Shown in pieces: positions 1-7,353 of a DNA stretch of 46,069 nt (position 1 is the first letter of the stretch; every line of letters begins with the position of its first letter). The notes under the pieces are model-generated. The model searched no databases, had not been told where the DNA came from, and saw only the letters and a program-made list of their open reading frames with translations. The stretch covers positions 1 through 46,069 of the forward strand of contig CANMQB010000002.1 of the NCBI GenBank assembly GCA_947499885.1, given 5' to 3'. The position numbers and the translations under genes are program-made. This DNA comes from Spartobacteria bacterium. Lineage in GTDB: Bacteria > Verrucomicrobiota > Verrucomicrobiia > Chthoniobacterales > Terrimicrobiaceae.

Positions 1-9
1 GACTGGAGT

Positions 10-351
10 TCAGTCCACAAGCGCTCCCAAGCTCGGGCGGATCGAGGTTTCAATCCGGCCATGGATTGCCCGTGCGCACATTTCCTCGATGTCGTCGCAG
101 TCCCACCAGCTCTTCATGTACGATTCTCCGAAGCCCAGCGTGCCGTCTTTGAGTATGCGATGGTAGAAGCGTTCGTCATGCACCTTGATATCGCAGGGGC
201 GATCTCCATTGATTTCGATATCCGCCCTTGCAAAGAGCTCGCTCACCACGCGCTCTGCGCGGCTGGTCTTTTTTTTGCGCGGATGGATGAAAGTGACCTC
301 TGATGCGATGGGGTCGGCCAACCTTTCAGTGGAATTTGCAGGCGCGCTCAT
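10..351 (-). CDS. cfa: Cyclopropane-fatty-acyl-phospholipid synthase, N-terminal domain only (early stop)
   Basis: This 113-codon reading frame matches the N-terminal domain of Cfa, which methylenates unsaturated acyl chains of membrane phospholipids using S-adenosylmethionine. The family pattern is clear: LFARADIEINGDRPCDIKVH, then FYHRILKDGTLGFGESYM and a WWDCDD motif. I chose the ATG at 351 because it overlaps the stop of the upstream small gene (ATGA), and homology begins only about 30 residues later. The frame closes with TGA at 10-12, where full-length Cfa (about 380 residues) continues into the methyltransferase domain. Only nine more bases are visible. After a one-base shift they would read Leu-Asn-Ser, which loosely resembles the family at that point, so a frameshift or sequencing error is possible. 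It could also be a split gene or a pseudogene. The family assignment is firm; the gene's integrity is not. Confidence 0.72.
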   Translation of the reverse strand: MSAPANSTERLADPIASEVTFIHPRKKKTSRAERVVSELFARADIEINGDRPCDIKVHDERFYHRILKDGTLGFGESYMKSWWDCDDIEEMCARAIHGRIETSIRPSLGALVD

Positions 352-539
352 GAGCGGGGCTCTCCATAGAATTCCGAAAGGGCTTCCAGAAGCTCGCGGA
401 GTTTCTCTTCCGATTGCTCGCGGAGCCACTGTGCGAGCGATTCATCTTCCGATTGCACCGGCGGGAGCGGGCGGTCGGGAACAATATCGAACATCTCCAA
501 CTGAGAAGCTGCGGGGTGCGGATGAATTTGGTTTTGCAT
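348..539 (-). CDS. Small acidic hypothetical protein coupled to cfa
   Basis: This is a 63-residue protein with no recognised family. It has a Pro/His-containing N-terminus, a short hydrophobic motif (LEMFDIVPDRPLPP), and a strongly acidic, probably helical C-terminal half rich in Glu and Leu. There is no signal peptide or membrane segment. The ATG at 539 is preferred over an in-frame TTG at 560 because GGAG lies four bases upstream of it, one of the few Shine-Dalgarno-like motifs in the window. Its TGA overlaps the cfa ATG, so the two are probably translated together. It could be a small partner of the lipid-modifying enzyme, but nothing in the sequence shows a function. Confidence 0.45.
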   Translation of the reverse strand: MQNQIHPHPAASQLEMFDIVPDRPLPPVQSEDESLAQWLREQSEEKLRELLEALSEFYGEPRS

Positions 540-696
540 AGGCTCCAGACGTAGTTCCAAACGAGCTCTCTACACCATCAGGTGATCACCCTATCGCGCT
601 CGGCGGCGCGGAATGAAAATATCTGCATCCATGCCGAGGCAAGCGCCGCTGGCATTTTTAACCCAAAAATACAAACCACAAAAAATCACCACAGCC

Positions 697-1395
697 ATGG
701 ACCCACTCATCGACCAAGTCTCCGACATCGCAGCCCTCAGCGATTCTTCCAGCCGACCGTTTCGCATCGTGATCATCTATGAAAACGTTGTTTCCGCTGC
801 CCGCGCTCTCCACGCTTGCGAGATTCTGCGGAGCGAAATTCCTCACGATTCAGCCCTCGAGATCAATGTCTGGAAAATGAGCACTCTCGGAGCCTCTGAA
901 AATCGTGCCCCCTCGGTCTCTGCCGCCGCGCGGGCGGATGTGGTGATTGTTTCTGCCTCTGGCAGTGAGGATCAGCCTGCACACATGCCGGTATGGGTGG
1001 ATGAGTGGCTGAGCCAAAGTGCCGCCTCTGGATCCGCCCTCTTCACTCTGCTCGGCGACCATGTCACACCGGGAGCGATCTCCTTCGCCTCCTGGCTCCG
1101 CCAAAAGGCTTCTCCGGTCGGCGTTGACTTCTTCTGTCACCCCCCTTTGGGTTCAGAAGAATGCGCTCCTCTGCGCGATATCCCACTCCTCATGCCAGCA
1201 CGAGCGCTTCCCACTGACGTTCGCATTCCGATTGAGGAATGGCGTCCTGGCGCAGCCTCTTCTTCGGATCGCTTTGAAAGTGCCTTCGATATTATTGAAA
1301 ATTTTGGCGCCCACCTGCGTGCCCGACTCTACGAGGCTCGCGTCCGCAGTGAGGCATCTCGACATCAGGAAAAGCCTGAACCTCTATATTGCTGA
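697..1395 (+). CDS. Hypothetical protein upstream of a two-component system
   Basis: I do not recognise this 232-residue protein (counted from the ATG at 697). It begins MDPLIDQVSDIAAL. It contains alternating hydrophobic strands and helices (FRIVIIYENVVSAARALHAC, ADVVIVSASG, ALFTLLGDHV) that suggest an alpha/beta Rossmann-like or receiver-like fold. I see no phosphoacceptor or nucleotide-binding motif I would trust. There is no signal peptide or transmembrane segment. An upstream ATG at 613 would add 28 residues of low-complexity sequence and is less likely. The gene lies 83 bases before the PAS histidine kinase on the same strand, so a role in the same signalling pathway is possible by position only. 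Confidence 0.6.
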   Translation: MDPLIDQVSDIAALSDSSSRPFRIVIIYENVVSAARALHACEILRSEIPHDSALEINVWKMSTLGASENRAPSVSAAARADVVIVSASGSEDQPAHMPVWVDEWLSQSAASGSALFTLLGDHVTPGAISFASWLRQKASPVGVDFFCHPPLGSEECAPLRDIPLLMPARALPTDVRIPIEEWRPGAASSSDRFESAFDIIENFGAHLRARLYEARVRSEASRHQEKPEPLYC

Positions 1396-1478
1396 TTTCC
1401 CGACAGAGTCTGCCCTTGACGCGCTTCTGGCTTATATTGTGAATGAAAGCTGCCATTCCAGCAAAGGCTTAATCTATT

Positions 1479-3017
1479 ATGCATCATCTTCTCAGCAGTC
1501 CTCAGGCGAATATTAAGTGTTCCATGTGCAATGAGATGCAATTCCGTATCCTTGCGGAGCAAATGCCGGATATTGTCTTACGCATGGATGCTCAGAATCG
1601 CTTTTTATACGTGAATTCTCGGATTAGTGATCTCACAGGTATCCCGGCGGAGGAGTTTTTTGGAAAGACGTGCGATGAGATAGGAATGCCGCCGCATTGC
1701 GCCGTTTTATGGGAGGAGGTTGTGGAAGATACCCTCACCAAGGGTCAATTGGTGGATCGGGAAGTGCAGCTCGAACTCGCGGGATCTCTCAAAAACCTTC
1801 ATATCCGCACCTCTCGAGATACCTCCTTCGGACATGGTGGCGCGGCCATCATTGCCACCGTGCGCGACATCACAGCGATGCGACAAAGTGAATACCAAGT
1901 TCGAGAACTTGCTCAGCGCCTTTCTTACCACATGAACAACACCCCGCTCGCCGTCATGGAGTGGGATCCCTCTGGCAAGTGTCTGACCTGGAATGGAGAA
2001 GCACAGCAAATGTTTGGATGGACGCGGTTGGAGATGCGTAAAAAATCTAAGAGTTGCCTGGAGCTGATCCATCCCGCTGACCGCAAAGGATTTCTTTTGC
2101 TCCTGAATCGCTTGCAGCAGGGATGGATTGTCAGCGACTTTGTAAAATTTCGCGCCCTCACGCGGAACGGCTCCTTGCTTTATTGCGAGTGCCATCTCTC
2201 GGCGCTTCTCGATTTGGATGGCAAAGCCAAGTCCATCCTCTGGGTGGCAAACAATGTCACGGCTCGCGAGCTGGCCGAGCAGGAGATGCAAATACTCAAT
2301 CTCGGGTTGGAGCAGAGAATCAAAGATCGTACCGTCGAGTTGGAGTCTTCAAACCAGAAATTGCAGCGGGAGATTCTTGCCCGCATGCTCTTGGAGCGAG
2401 AAATCATCAATATCAGTGAGCGTGAGCACCGCCGCGTCGGCCAAGACCTCCACGATGGCGTGTGCCAAGAGCTTTCCGGTGTTCGTTTCTCCCTTGAGGC
2501 CATATCCAAAAAGCGGAGGAAAGGCACCATGCTGCGCAACCAGTTGGATAATCTCAGTGGTGCCATCGAGAGGGCCGTACACCATGTGCGCCTCCTCTCC
2601 CGAGGTCTCGCCCCGCTGGATCTCGAGGACGGCAATCTGCCCATGGCCTTGGAGGAACTTGCTGCCAATACCAGCTCCCTTTTTCAAATCAACTGTACGG
2701 TAAAATGCGTAGGCAAATCCCAGCTGCTCGAAATCGAAAAAGCCATGAACCTCTTCCGCATCGCACAGGAAGCTATCCAAAATGCCATCAAGCACGGCAA
2801 AGCCAGCGAGATTTGTGTCAACTTGAATCTGAAGCAAGGCGTCCTCTCCATTACCGACAATGGAAATGGCATCTCAGAGCATGCCGCACCGCCATCGCGT
2901 GGCAATGGCATGGGCATGAAAATCATGCGCCACCGTGCCGATGTGCTCGAGGGCTCCATCGCCATCGAGCGCTCGAGCTCCGGCGGGGTCTGCGTAACCT
3001 GCAACTTTCCACAATGA
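1479..3017 (+). CDS. Double-PAS sensor histidine kinase (NarL/DegS type)
   Basis: This is a 512-residue soluble sensor kinase with no transmembrane segment. It holds two PAS domains (about residues 20-135 and 150-270), a short coiled linker, a HisKA_3 dimerisation domain and a C-terminal HATPase. The phosphoacceptor is His325 in the DLHDG motif. The ATP-binding N-box has Asn435 (QEAIQNAIKH), followed by a DNGNGI G1 box and a GNGMGMKIM G2-like box. It autophosphorylates and passes phosphate to the response regulator encoded next to it, whose ATG overlaps this gene's TGA. Without a membrane segment it probably senses a cytoplasmic signal through the PAS domains. No cofactor-binding residue is obvious, so the signal is unknown. 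An in-frame ATG at 1527 is a possible alternative start just before the first PAS domain. Confidence 0.93.
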   Translation: MHHLLSSPQANIKCSMCNEMQFRILAEQMPDIVLRMDAQNRFLYVNSRISDLTGIPAEEFFGKTCDEIGMPPHCAVLWEEVVEDTLTKGQLVDREVQLELAGSLKNLHIRTSRDTSFGHGGAAIIATVRDITAMRQSEYQVRELAQRLSYHMNNTPLAVMEWDPSGKCLTWNGEAQQMFGWTRLEMRKKSKSCLELIHPADRKGFLLLLNRLQQGWIVSDFVKFRALTRNGSLLYCECHLSALLDLDGKAKSILWVANNVTARELAEQEMQILNLGLEQRIKDRTVELESSNQKLQREILARMLLEREIINISEREHRRVGQDLHDGVCQELSGVRFSLEAISKKRRKGTMLRNQLDNLSGAIERAVHHVRLLSRGLAPLDLEDGNLPMALEELAANTSSLFQINCTVKCVGKSQLLEIEKAMNLFRIAQEAIQNAIKHGKASEICVNLNLKQGVLSITDNGNGISEHAAPPSRGNGMGMKIMRHRADVLEGSIAIERSSSGGVCVTCNFPQ

Positions 3018-3730
3018 AAAAAAACGAAACTCTTTCGAAGAGAAAGAAAACTCCGAAGCAACGAATTCTTCTCGTCGAAGACCATCCGATGACGCGGATG
3101 GGAGTGAAACTACTCATCAATGGTGACACGAAGTTGGAAGTCTGTGGCGAAGCGGGAAATGTTGGTGAGGCCCTCGACGCAGCAATCCGCCTGAGCCCAT
3201 CGCTCGTAATCACCGACGTCTCCCTCCCCGGGCGGAGCGGCTTCGAACTCGTGCAGGATCTGCAAGCCCGCTGCCCGGAAATCCCCGTGCTTGTCCTCTC
3301 GATGCATGCCGAGTCGATCTATGCAAGGCGCGCTCTCGAGATCGGTGCGCGGGGATACGTCATGAAAAGCGAGCGAGGCGAAAAGGTGCTCGAAGCCATC
3401 CACACAGTCTTGAGCGGCCGAATCTCCGTGAGCGAGGCCGTATCTGGGCAGTTGCTGGAATTTCTCTCCCATCGTTCCAAACAAAAACAATCCGGTCCCG
3501 ATGCTCTCAGCCCACGCGAGTTTGAGGTCTTCAAACTCATCGGTGAGGGCGTTTCCACCCAGGAGATCGCCAAGCGCCTGAACCTAAGCCCGAAGACGAT
3601 CGAGACCCACCGCGCTCATATCAAAGATAAACTCCAGGCAACCTCCGCCCCGCATCTCATCGCCATGGCAGCCGATTGGATCGCAAGACAAAGCATGGCG
3701 GAAAACAATATTCCTTCCAACGCGATCTGA
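3014..3730 (+). CDS. NarL/FixJ-family response regulator
   Basis: This 238-residue DNA-binding regulator has an N-terminal receiver domain (about 17-135) and a C-terminal LuxR-type helix-turn-helix (about 163-228). The receiver keeps the acidic pair Glu22/Asp23, the phosphorylated Asp68 (LVITDVSLPG) and the conserved Lys118. The HTH shows the family pattern LSPREFEVFKLIGEGVSTQE with the recognition helix near LSPKTIETH. The ATG at 3014 overlaps the kinase stop codon (ATGA), so the pair is translationally coupled and surely cognate. A longer frame upstream is only the out-of-frame shadow of the kinase. The N-terminus is Lys-rich before the receiver. Target genes cannot be read from this window. 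Confidence 0.95.
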   Translation: MKKNETLSKRKKTPKQRILLVEDHPMTRMGVKLLINGDTKLEVCGEAGNVGEALDAAIRLSPSLVITDVSLPGRSGFELVQDLQARCPEIPVLVLSMHAESIYARRALEIGARGYVMKSERGEKVLEAIHTVLSGRISVSEAVSGQLLEFLSHRSKQKQSGPDALSPREFEVFKLIGEGVSTQEIAKRLNLSPKTIETHRAHIKDKLQATSAPHLIAMAADWIARQSMAENNIPSNAI

Positions 3731-3810
3731 AGGTCTTCTCAAACTCAAATTCCGGGTGAAAGCTCACCCGATCCTGAAAATGCGCCCTGCGCAGGTAGGC
3801 CGGAATCCCC

Positions 3811-3830
3811 GGCCGACACGGAGGTCGGCC
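3811..3830. repeat. Short perfect hairpin, REP-like
   Basis: GGCCGAC and GTCGGCC form a perfect 7-bp inverted repeat around a six-base loop, set in a GC-rich stretch (3798-3835) that also contains GCCGG/CCGGC. It lies 80 bases past the response regulator. It lacks the T-run of a rho-independent terminator. From memory, similar GGAGGGCCGACCTCCG-type palindromes are abundant between genes in Verrucomicrobiota. Only one copy is visible here, so the repeat call rests on that recollection. Confidence 0.45.
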
Positions 3831-3953
3831 CTCCACTTGTGGCAGCGGTCTCCGACCTAGCGAGTGCCAAGGCCGCGCGATAAGCGAGCCTCAGCCTATA
3901 TCAAACGAGGCGGCGTTCTTGGGAATCGGAGGAAGGATAGTCTCTCTGTTATG

Positions 3954-4038
3954 TGCCGGCGGCGGGACTCGAACCCGCACACTCCTTTCGGAATAAGGGA
4001 TTTTAAGTCCCTTGCGTCTGCCATTTCGCCACGCCGGC
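3954..4038 (-). tRNA. tRNA-Leu(TAA)
   Basis: On the minus strand the acceptor stem GCCGGCG (4038-4032) pairs with CGCCGGC (3961-3955), and the discriminator is A at 3954. The anticodon arm AGGGA-CTTAAAA-TCCCT carries anticodon TAA, reading Leu UUA codons. A long class II variable arm (TTCCGAAAGGAG) and a T-arm with GGTTCGAACC complete an 85-nt leucine tRNA. CCA is not encoded. It stands alone between the response regulator and the debranching enzyme. Confidence 0.97.
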
Positions 4039-4135
4039 AAGGCTGTTTGAACAAGCCACCATCTTCGGACAGCAGACGATCTCCGCAAGCGTAAAAATGT
4101 GCTGACAACTTTGTTGAACCCGAAAACGGATTTTT

Positions 4136-4170
4136 GACAGGAAGACAGGATGGAGAGGATTTACAGGAGA
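4136..4170. repeat. ACAGGAT-type periodic repeat
   Basis: Four imperfect units of 8-9 bases follow one another: GACAGGAA, GACAGGATG, GAGAGGATT, TACAGGAGA. From memory, ACAGGATTTACAGGAT-like tracts are dispersed between genes of many environmental bacteria. The 315 bases between the tRNA and the debranching enzyme hold this tract and the CACAGAG tract at 4235. I see no ORF or RNA in the remainder. Confidence 0.5.
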
Positions 4171-4234
4171 GGCTTTGGCTTTCGTTTGATATCGCACAAA
4201 TCATTTCAAACGCATCGAATCATAAACAGATCAG

Positions 4235-4265
4235 CCTCTGTGTCCTCTGTGCGCTCTGTGGTTAG
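4235..4265 (-). repeat. CACAGAGGA dispersed repeat, copy a
   Basis: Three 9-base units (CCTCTGTGT, CCTCTGTGC, GCTCTGTGG) read on the minus strand as CCACAGAGC GCACAGAGG ACACAGAGG. The same tract occurs at 38883-38912 (same orientation) and 40725-40757 (opposite orientation). Read as protein it gives artefact strings such as HRGHRG, which annotation pipelines often mistake for genes. Nothing here suggests expression. Confidence 0.75.
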
Positions 4266-4353
4266 TTCTGCTGGATTCGGGTTGAATGAACAAGGGGGGA
4301 TGGGTTGATACGATGCTTGCGATTTCGGTAATCGAAATTACGATCCGCGCACG

Positions 4354-6468
4354 ATGAAATCGCTTAGGGAATCTTTTCAACAAATCGGAGATCACCGTGT
4401 GAGCTGCGGACATCTTCTGCCTTTTGGGGTGAGTCCAGTTCCCGGCGGTGTGAATTTTTCGATCTTCAGCGCAAACGCGACCGGTTGCACGCTGGCGCTC
4501 TTTCAGTCCGGTCAGGATAAGCCGATGGAGGAAATCCCTTTTCCCAAAAACTATCGCCTTGGTCACGTGTGGGCGATGGTTGTGCACAATTTGGATTACG
4601 AGAACCTCGAATACGGCTTTCGGATGGATGGTCCCTCGAGTGCTCGAGATGGGCATTATTTTGACGCCTCGAAGATTCTCCTCGATCCGCATGCTCGCGA
4701 GATCGTGGGCCGTGAGGAGTGGATGGCTCCGCCTCAAGCGTCTCACAAGCCGACCTTTCGTTCGCGTGTGCCTGCAGGCGTGGGTCAACTCGAACCGAAT
4801 GGAAGCACGAGGGTGCCGGTGAGCGAGCTCATCATTTACGAGATGCACTTGCGCGGCTTCACGCGGCACAAATCATCGAAGGTTAAAAATCCTGGCACGT
4901 TTGCCGGCCTCACGGAAAAAGTGAAGGACCTCGCCAATCTGGGTATCAATTGCGTGGAGCTGATGCCTGTCTTTGAATTCGACGAAACGGAAAACCTGCG
5001 GACCAATCCTACCAACGGCGAGACTCTCTGCAATTACTGGGGCTACAGCACGGTGGGGTTCTTTGCGCCGAAGGCCAGCTACGCAGCCTCTGCGGCCGAG
5101 AGCAGGCAGGTCTCCGAAATGAAGGAAATGGTGCGCGCGCTTCATGGCACCGGCATCGAAGTCATGCTGGATGTCGTCTTCAACCACACGGCCGAAGGCG
5201 GAGCGGACGGGCCGGTCTTTTCCTTCAGGGGGATTGACAACAAGACTTGGTACATTCTCGATGACAAGGGGGCATTTGCGAACTACTCGGGCTGTGGAAA
5301 CACGATGAACTGCAACTACCCCGCAGTGCGTGAATTTGTGATCAATTGCCTTCGCTACTGGGCCTCCGAGTATCACATTGATGGCTTTCGTTTTGACCTG
5401 GCTTCGATCCTCGGCCGCGACAGCCAAGGCAATCCGCTGGCGAACCCTCCGCTGCTGGAATTCCTCGCGCACGACCCCGTGCTGGCAGACTGCAAACTCG
5501 TTGCCGAAGCTTGGGACGCAGGGGGGCTCTATCAGGTCGGAAATTTTCCAAGCTACGGGCGTTGGATGGAATGGAATGGCAAGTATCGCGATTGTGCGCG
5601 TCGTTTTCTTAAAGGCGATCTCGGCCAAGTTGGCGAAATGGTGCAGCGTATTTTGGGATCCCCCGACCTCTACGCCGCGGCGGGCCGCAAACCCACGGCG
5701 AGCGTCAATTTCATAACATGCCACGATGGCTTCACCTTGCGGGACCTTTTTTCCTATAACGGCAAACACAATCTGGAAAATGGCGAAAGCAATCAGGACG
5801 GTTCCAATGACAACCAGAGTTGGAATTGCGGAACCGAGGGCGAAACCGACGACCCAGCCATCAATGCGCTGCGTCTGCGCCAATGCAAAAACGCGATGGC
5901 CCTTCTCATGGTGAGCCAAGGCGTGCCAATGATCTACATGGGCGATGAGAGCGGTCGCACACAGCGCGGCAACAACAACGCCTATTGTCATGATACCGAC
6001 TGGAACTGGCTGAATTGGAAGCCTGACGCTTTCGGCGAGGAAATGCTTCGCTTCACGAAATCGATCATTGCCTTTCGCAAAGCGAATCCATCCCTCCGCC
6101 AGACTGATTTTTTAAGCGAACTGGATCAAATCGGCAGTGGCTATCCGGATATCAGTTGGCATGGAGTCCTGCCTTGGCATCCGGATTGGTCGTCAAGCAG
6201 TCGGACACTCGCCTTCATGCTCTGCGGTCGGCATGGTCAGGCTCTTGGCGGGAAGCACCATTTCATTTACGTCGTCTGCAATATGTTCTATCAGCCGATC
6301 ACTTTCGGCCTTCCGATTCTTCCAAAGACCCTCCAATGGTATCGTTTTGCCGATACAAGCCTCCCAGCTCCAAATGATATCTGTGATCTGGGCAGCGAAG
6401 TCCTCCTGCCTTCGCAGAAAAGCTACGAGGCCAAGGAGTGGTCGATCGCGATTATTCTCGGCAAGTAG
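4354..6468 (+). CDS. glgX: Glycogen debranching enzyme (GH13 isoamylase type)
   Basis: This 704-residue enzyme hydrolyses alpha-1,6 branch points of glycogen or limit dextrins. An N-terminal CBM48 domain (about 20-110, with PGGVNFSIFSANATGCTLAL) precedes the GH13 barrel. Catalytic residues by motif are the nucleophile Asp near 348 (DGFRFDLAS), the acid Glu near 384 (LVAEAWD) and Asp near 458 (CHDGFTLRDL). VMLDVVFNHT is conserved region I. The length matches the family (650-720 residues). The C-terminal domain is short. ATG at 4354 is the only sensible start and has no Shine-Dalgarno motif. No other glycogen gene lies nearby, and the four bases to the next gene suggest co-transcription with the membrane protein. 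Confidence 0.94.
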   Translation: MKSLRESFQQIGDHRVSCGHLLPFGVSPVPGGVNFSIFSANATGCTLALFQSGQDKPMEEIPFPKNYRLGHVWAMVVHNLDYENLEYGFRMDGPSSARDGHYFDASKILLDPHAREIVGREEWMAPPQASHKPTFRSRVPAGVGQLEPNGSTRVPVSELIIYEMHLRGFTRHKSSKVKNPGTFAGLTEKVKDLANLGINCVELMPVFEFDETENLRTNPTNGETLCNYWGYSTVGFFAPKASYAASAAESRQVSEMKEMVRALHGTGIEVMLDVVFNHTAEGGADGPVFSFRGIDNKTWYILDDKGAFANYSGCGNTMNCNYPAVREFVINCLRYWASEYHIDGFRFDLASILGRDSQGNPLANPPLLEFLAHDPVLADCKLVAEAWDAGGLYQVGNFPSYGRWMEWNGKYRDCARRFLKGDLGQVGEMVQRILGSPDLYAAAGRKPTASVNFITCHDGFTLRDLFSYNGKHNLENGESNQDGSNDNQSWNCGTEGETDDPAINALRLRQCKNAMALLMVSQGVPMIYMGDESGRTQRGNNNAYCHDTDWNWLNWKPDAFGEEMLRFTKSIIAFRKANPSLRQTDFLSELDQIGSGYPDISWHGVLPWHPDWSSSSRTLAFMLCGRHGQALGGKHHFIYVVCNMFYQPITFGLPILPKTLQWYRFADTSLPAPNDICDLGSEVLLPSQKSYEAKEWSIAIILGK

Positions 6469-6471
6469 CCA

Positions 6472-6894
6472 GTGAGCCCAAGCCTCCTCATAGCGACCCA
6501 CTTTTCGAGCACCTTGGCCATGACCGGTCTCATCTGGTTCGTCCAAATCGTGCATTATCCGATGATGGCCTCTTTCAGCCGCGAAAATTTTGCATCGCAT
6601 GAAAAGGAGCACTGCGATCGCACGGGCTGGGTCGTTGTGCCTCTCATGCTCGTTGAATTATCCACCTTTGCATTACTTTTTGCGGAGGGAACCCGATGCA
6701 ATATGTTTTTAATAAGCGGAATGCTGCTTGGGATAATATGGGCTTCGACTTTCCTCCTCCAAGTCCCGATCCACCGCACGCTTCTATCTGGATGGAATAG
6801 TCAGGCTCATCGCAGACTCGTCGCATCGAACTGGATTCGAACGATCGCATGGACCGGACGCTCCCTTCTACTCGGTTGGCTGTGGCTGGTCTGA
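6472..6894 (+). CDS. Four-helix hypothetical membrane protein
   Basis: A GTG at 6472, three bases after the glgX stop, starts a 140-residue integral membrane protein with about four hydrophobic segments (roughly 3-25, 55-72, 78-98 and 120-138). The first segment carries TGLIWFVQIVHYP. Conserved-looking charged residues include HEKEH (43-47) and an HRTLL motif after the third helix. I recall this TGLIW/HYP pattern in a family of small uncharacterised bacterial membrane proteins, but I know no function. The start could also be the ATG at 6520, which would truncate the first helix, so GTG is preferred. It is probably in an operon with glgX. Confidence 0.72.
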   Translation: MSPSLLIATHFSSTLAMTGLIWFVQIVHYPMMASFSRENFASHEKEHCDRTGWVVVPLMLVELSTFALLFAEGTRCNMFLISGMLLGIIWASTFLLQVPIHRTLLSGWNSQAHRRLVASNWIRTIAWTGRSLLLGWLWLV

Positions 6895-6969
6895 AAGCTC
6901 TCGGGAATCTAGGCTGGCGCAATCAGTCTTGCCAAGTATGGCCAGACTTATATTCTGCCACGCTCCATT

Positions 6970-7308
6970 ATGACACTTGCCATTCTTTCTCTGTTCGCCC
7001 AGGCCGCTCCGGCGCAAACCCAACCAAACATGTTCATTTCCATGATGCCGTTGATTTTTATCTTCGTCATCTTCTACTTCCTCCTCATCCGTCCGCAGCA
7101 AAAGAAGGCCAAAGACCATGCCAAGCTTGTGGAGTCCATTAAAACAGGTGACCAAGTCGTGACCAATGCCGGCATTCACGGCGTGGTAGCGAATGTGAAG
7201 GAGAAGACTCTCATTATCAAAATCGCGGATAACGTGAAGGTGGAATTCGACCGTGCAGCTGTTGCAGCTGTCGAGAAAACTGCCGACAAAGAAGCCGCTG
7301 CTTCCTGA
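6970..7308 (+). CDS. yajC: Preprotein translocase auxiliary subunit YajC
   Basis: A 112-residue, single-pass inner-membrane protein that associates with SecDF at the SecYEG translocon. It shows the typical layout: a hydrophobic segment (about 20-42, MMPLIFIFVIFYFLLI), the signature RPQQKKAKDH at its cytoplasmic edge, then a small beta domain with GDQVVTNAGIHGVVANV. The tail is Ala/Lys/Glu-rich. Length is normal. It lies 45 bases before secDF, the usual partner order, so the two are surely one transcription unit. Confidence 0.96.
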   Translation: MTLAILSLFAQAAPAQTQPNMFISMMPLIFIFVIFYFLLIRPQQKKAKDHAKLVESIKTGDQVVTNAGIHGVVANVKEKTLIIKIADNVKVEFDRAAVAAVEKTADKEAAAS

Positions 7309-7353
7309 TTCTCTTAACATTGGGCCGATAGGCCTGCTTCCCTGCTCCATTCG

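Noticed and set aside
185-541. 118-codon + strand frame opposite cfa and its partner
   Set aside because: Antisense to a recognised Cfa domain and a coupled small gene.
3811-3830. Palindrome as a rho-independent terminator of the response regulator
   Set aside because: No T-tract follows; better described as a REP-like element.
4231-4869. Minus frame ending in NHRAHRGHRG
   Set aside because: The end is the translated CACAGAGGA repeat and the remainder is antisense to glgX.
4873-5991. 372-codon antisense frame opposite glgX
   Set aside because: Shadow of a well-conserved GH13 gene; no family features, low-complexity composition.
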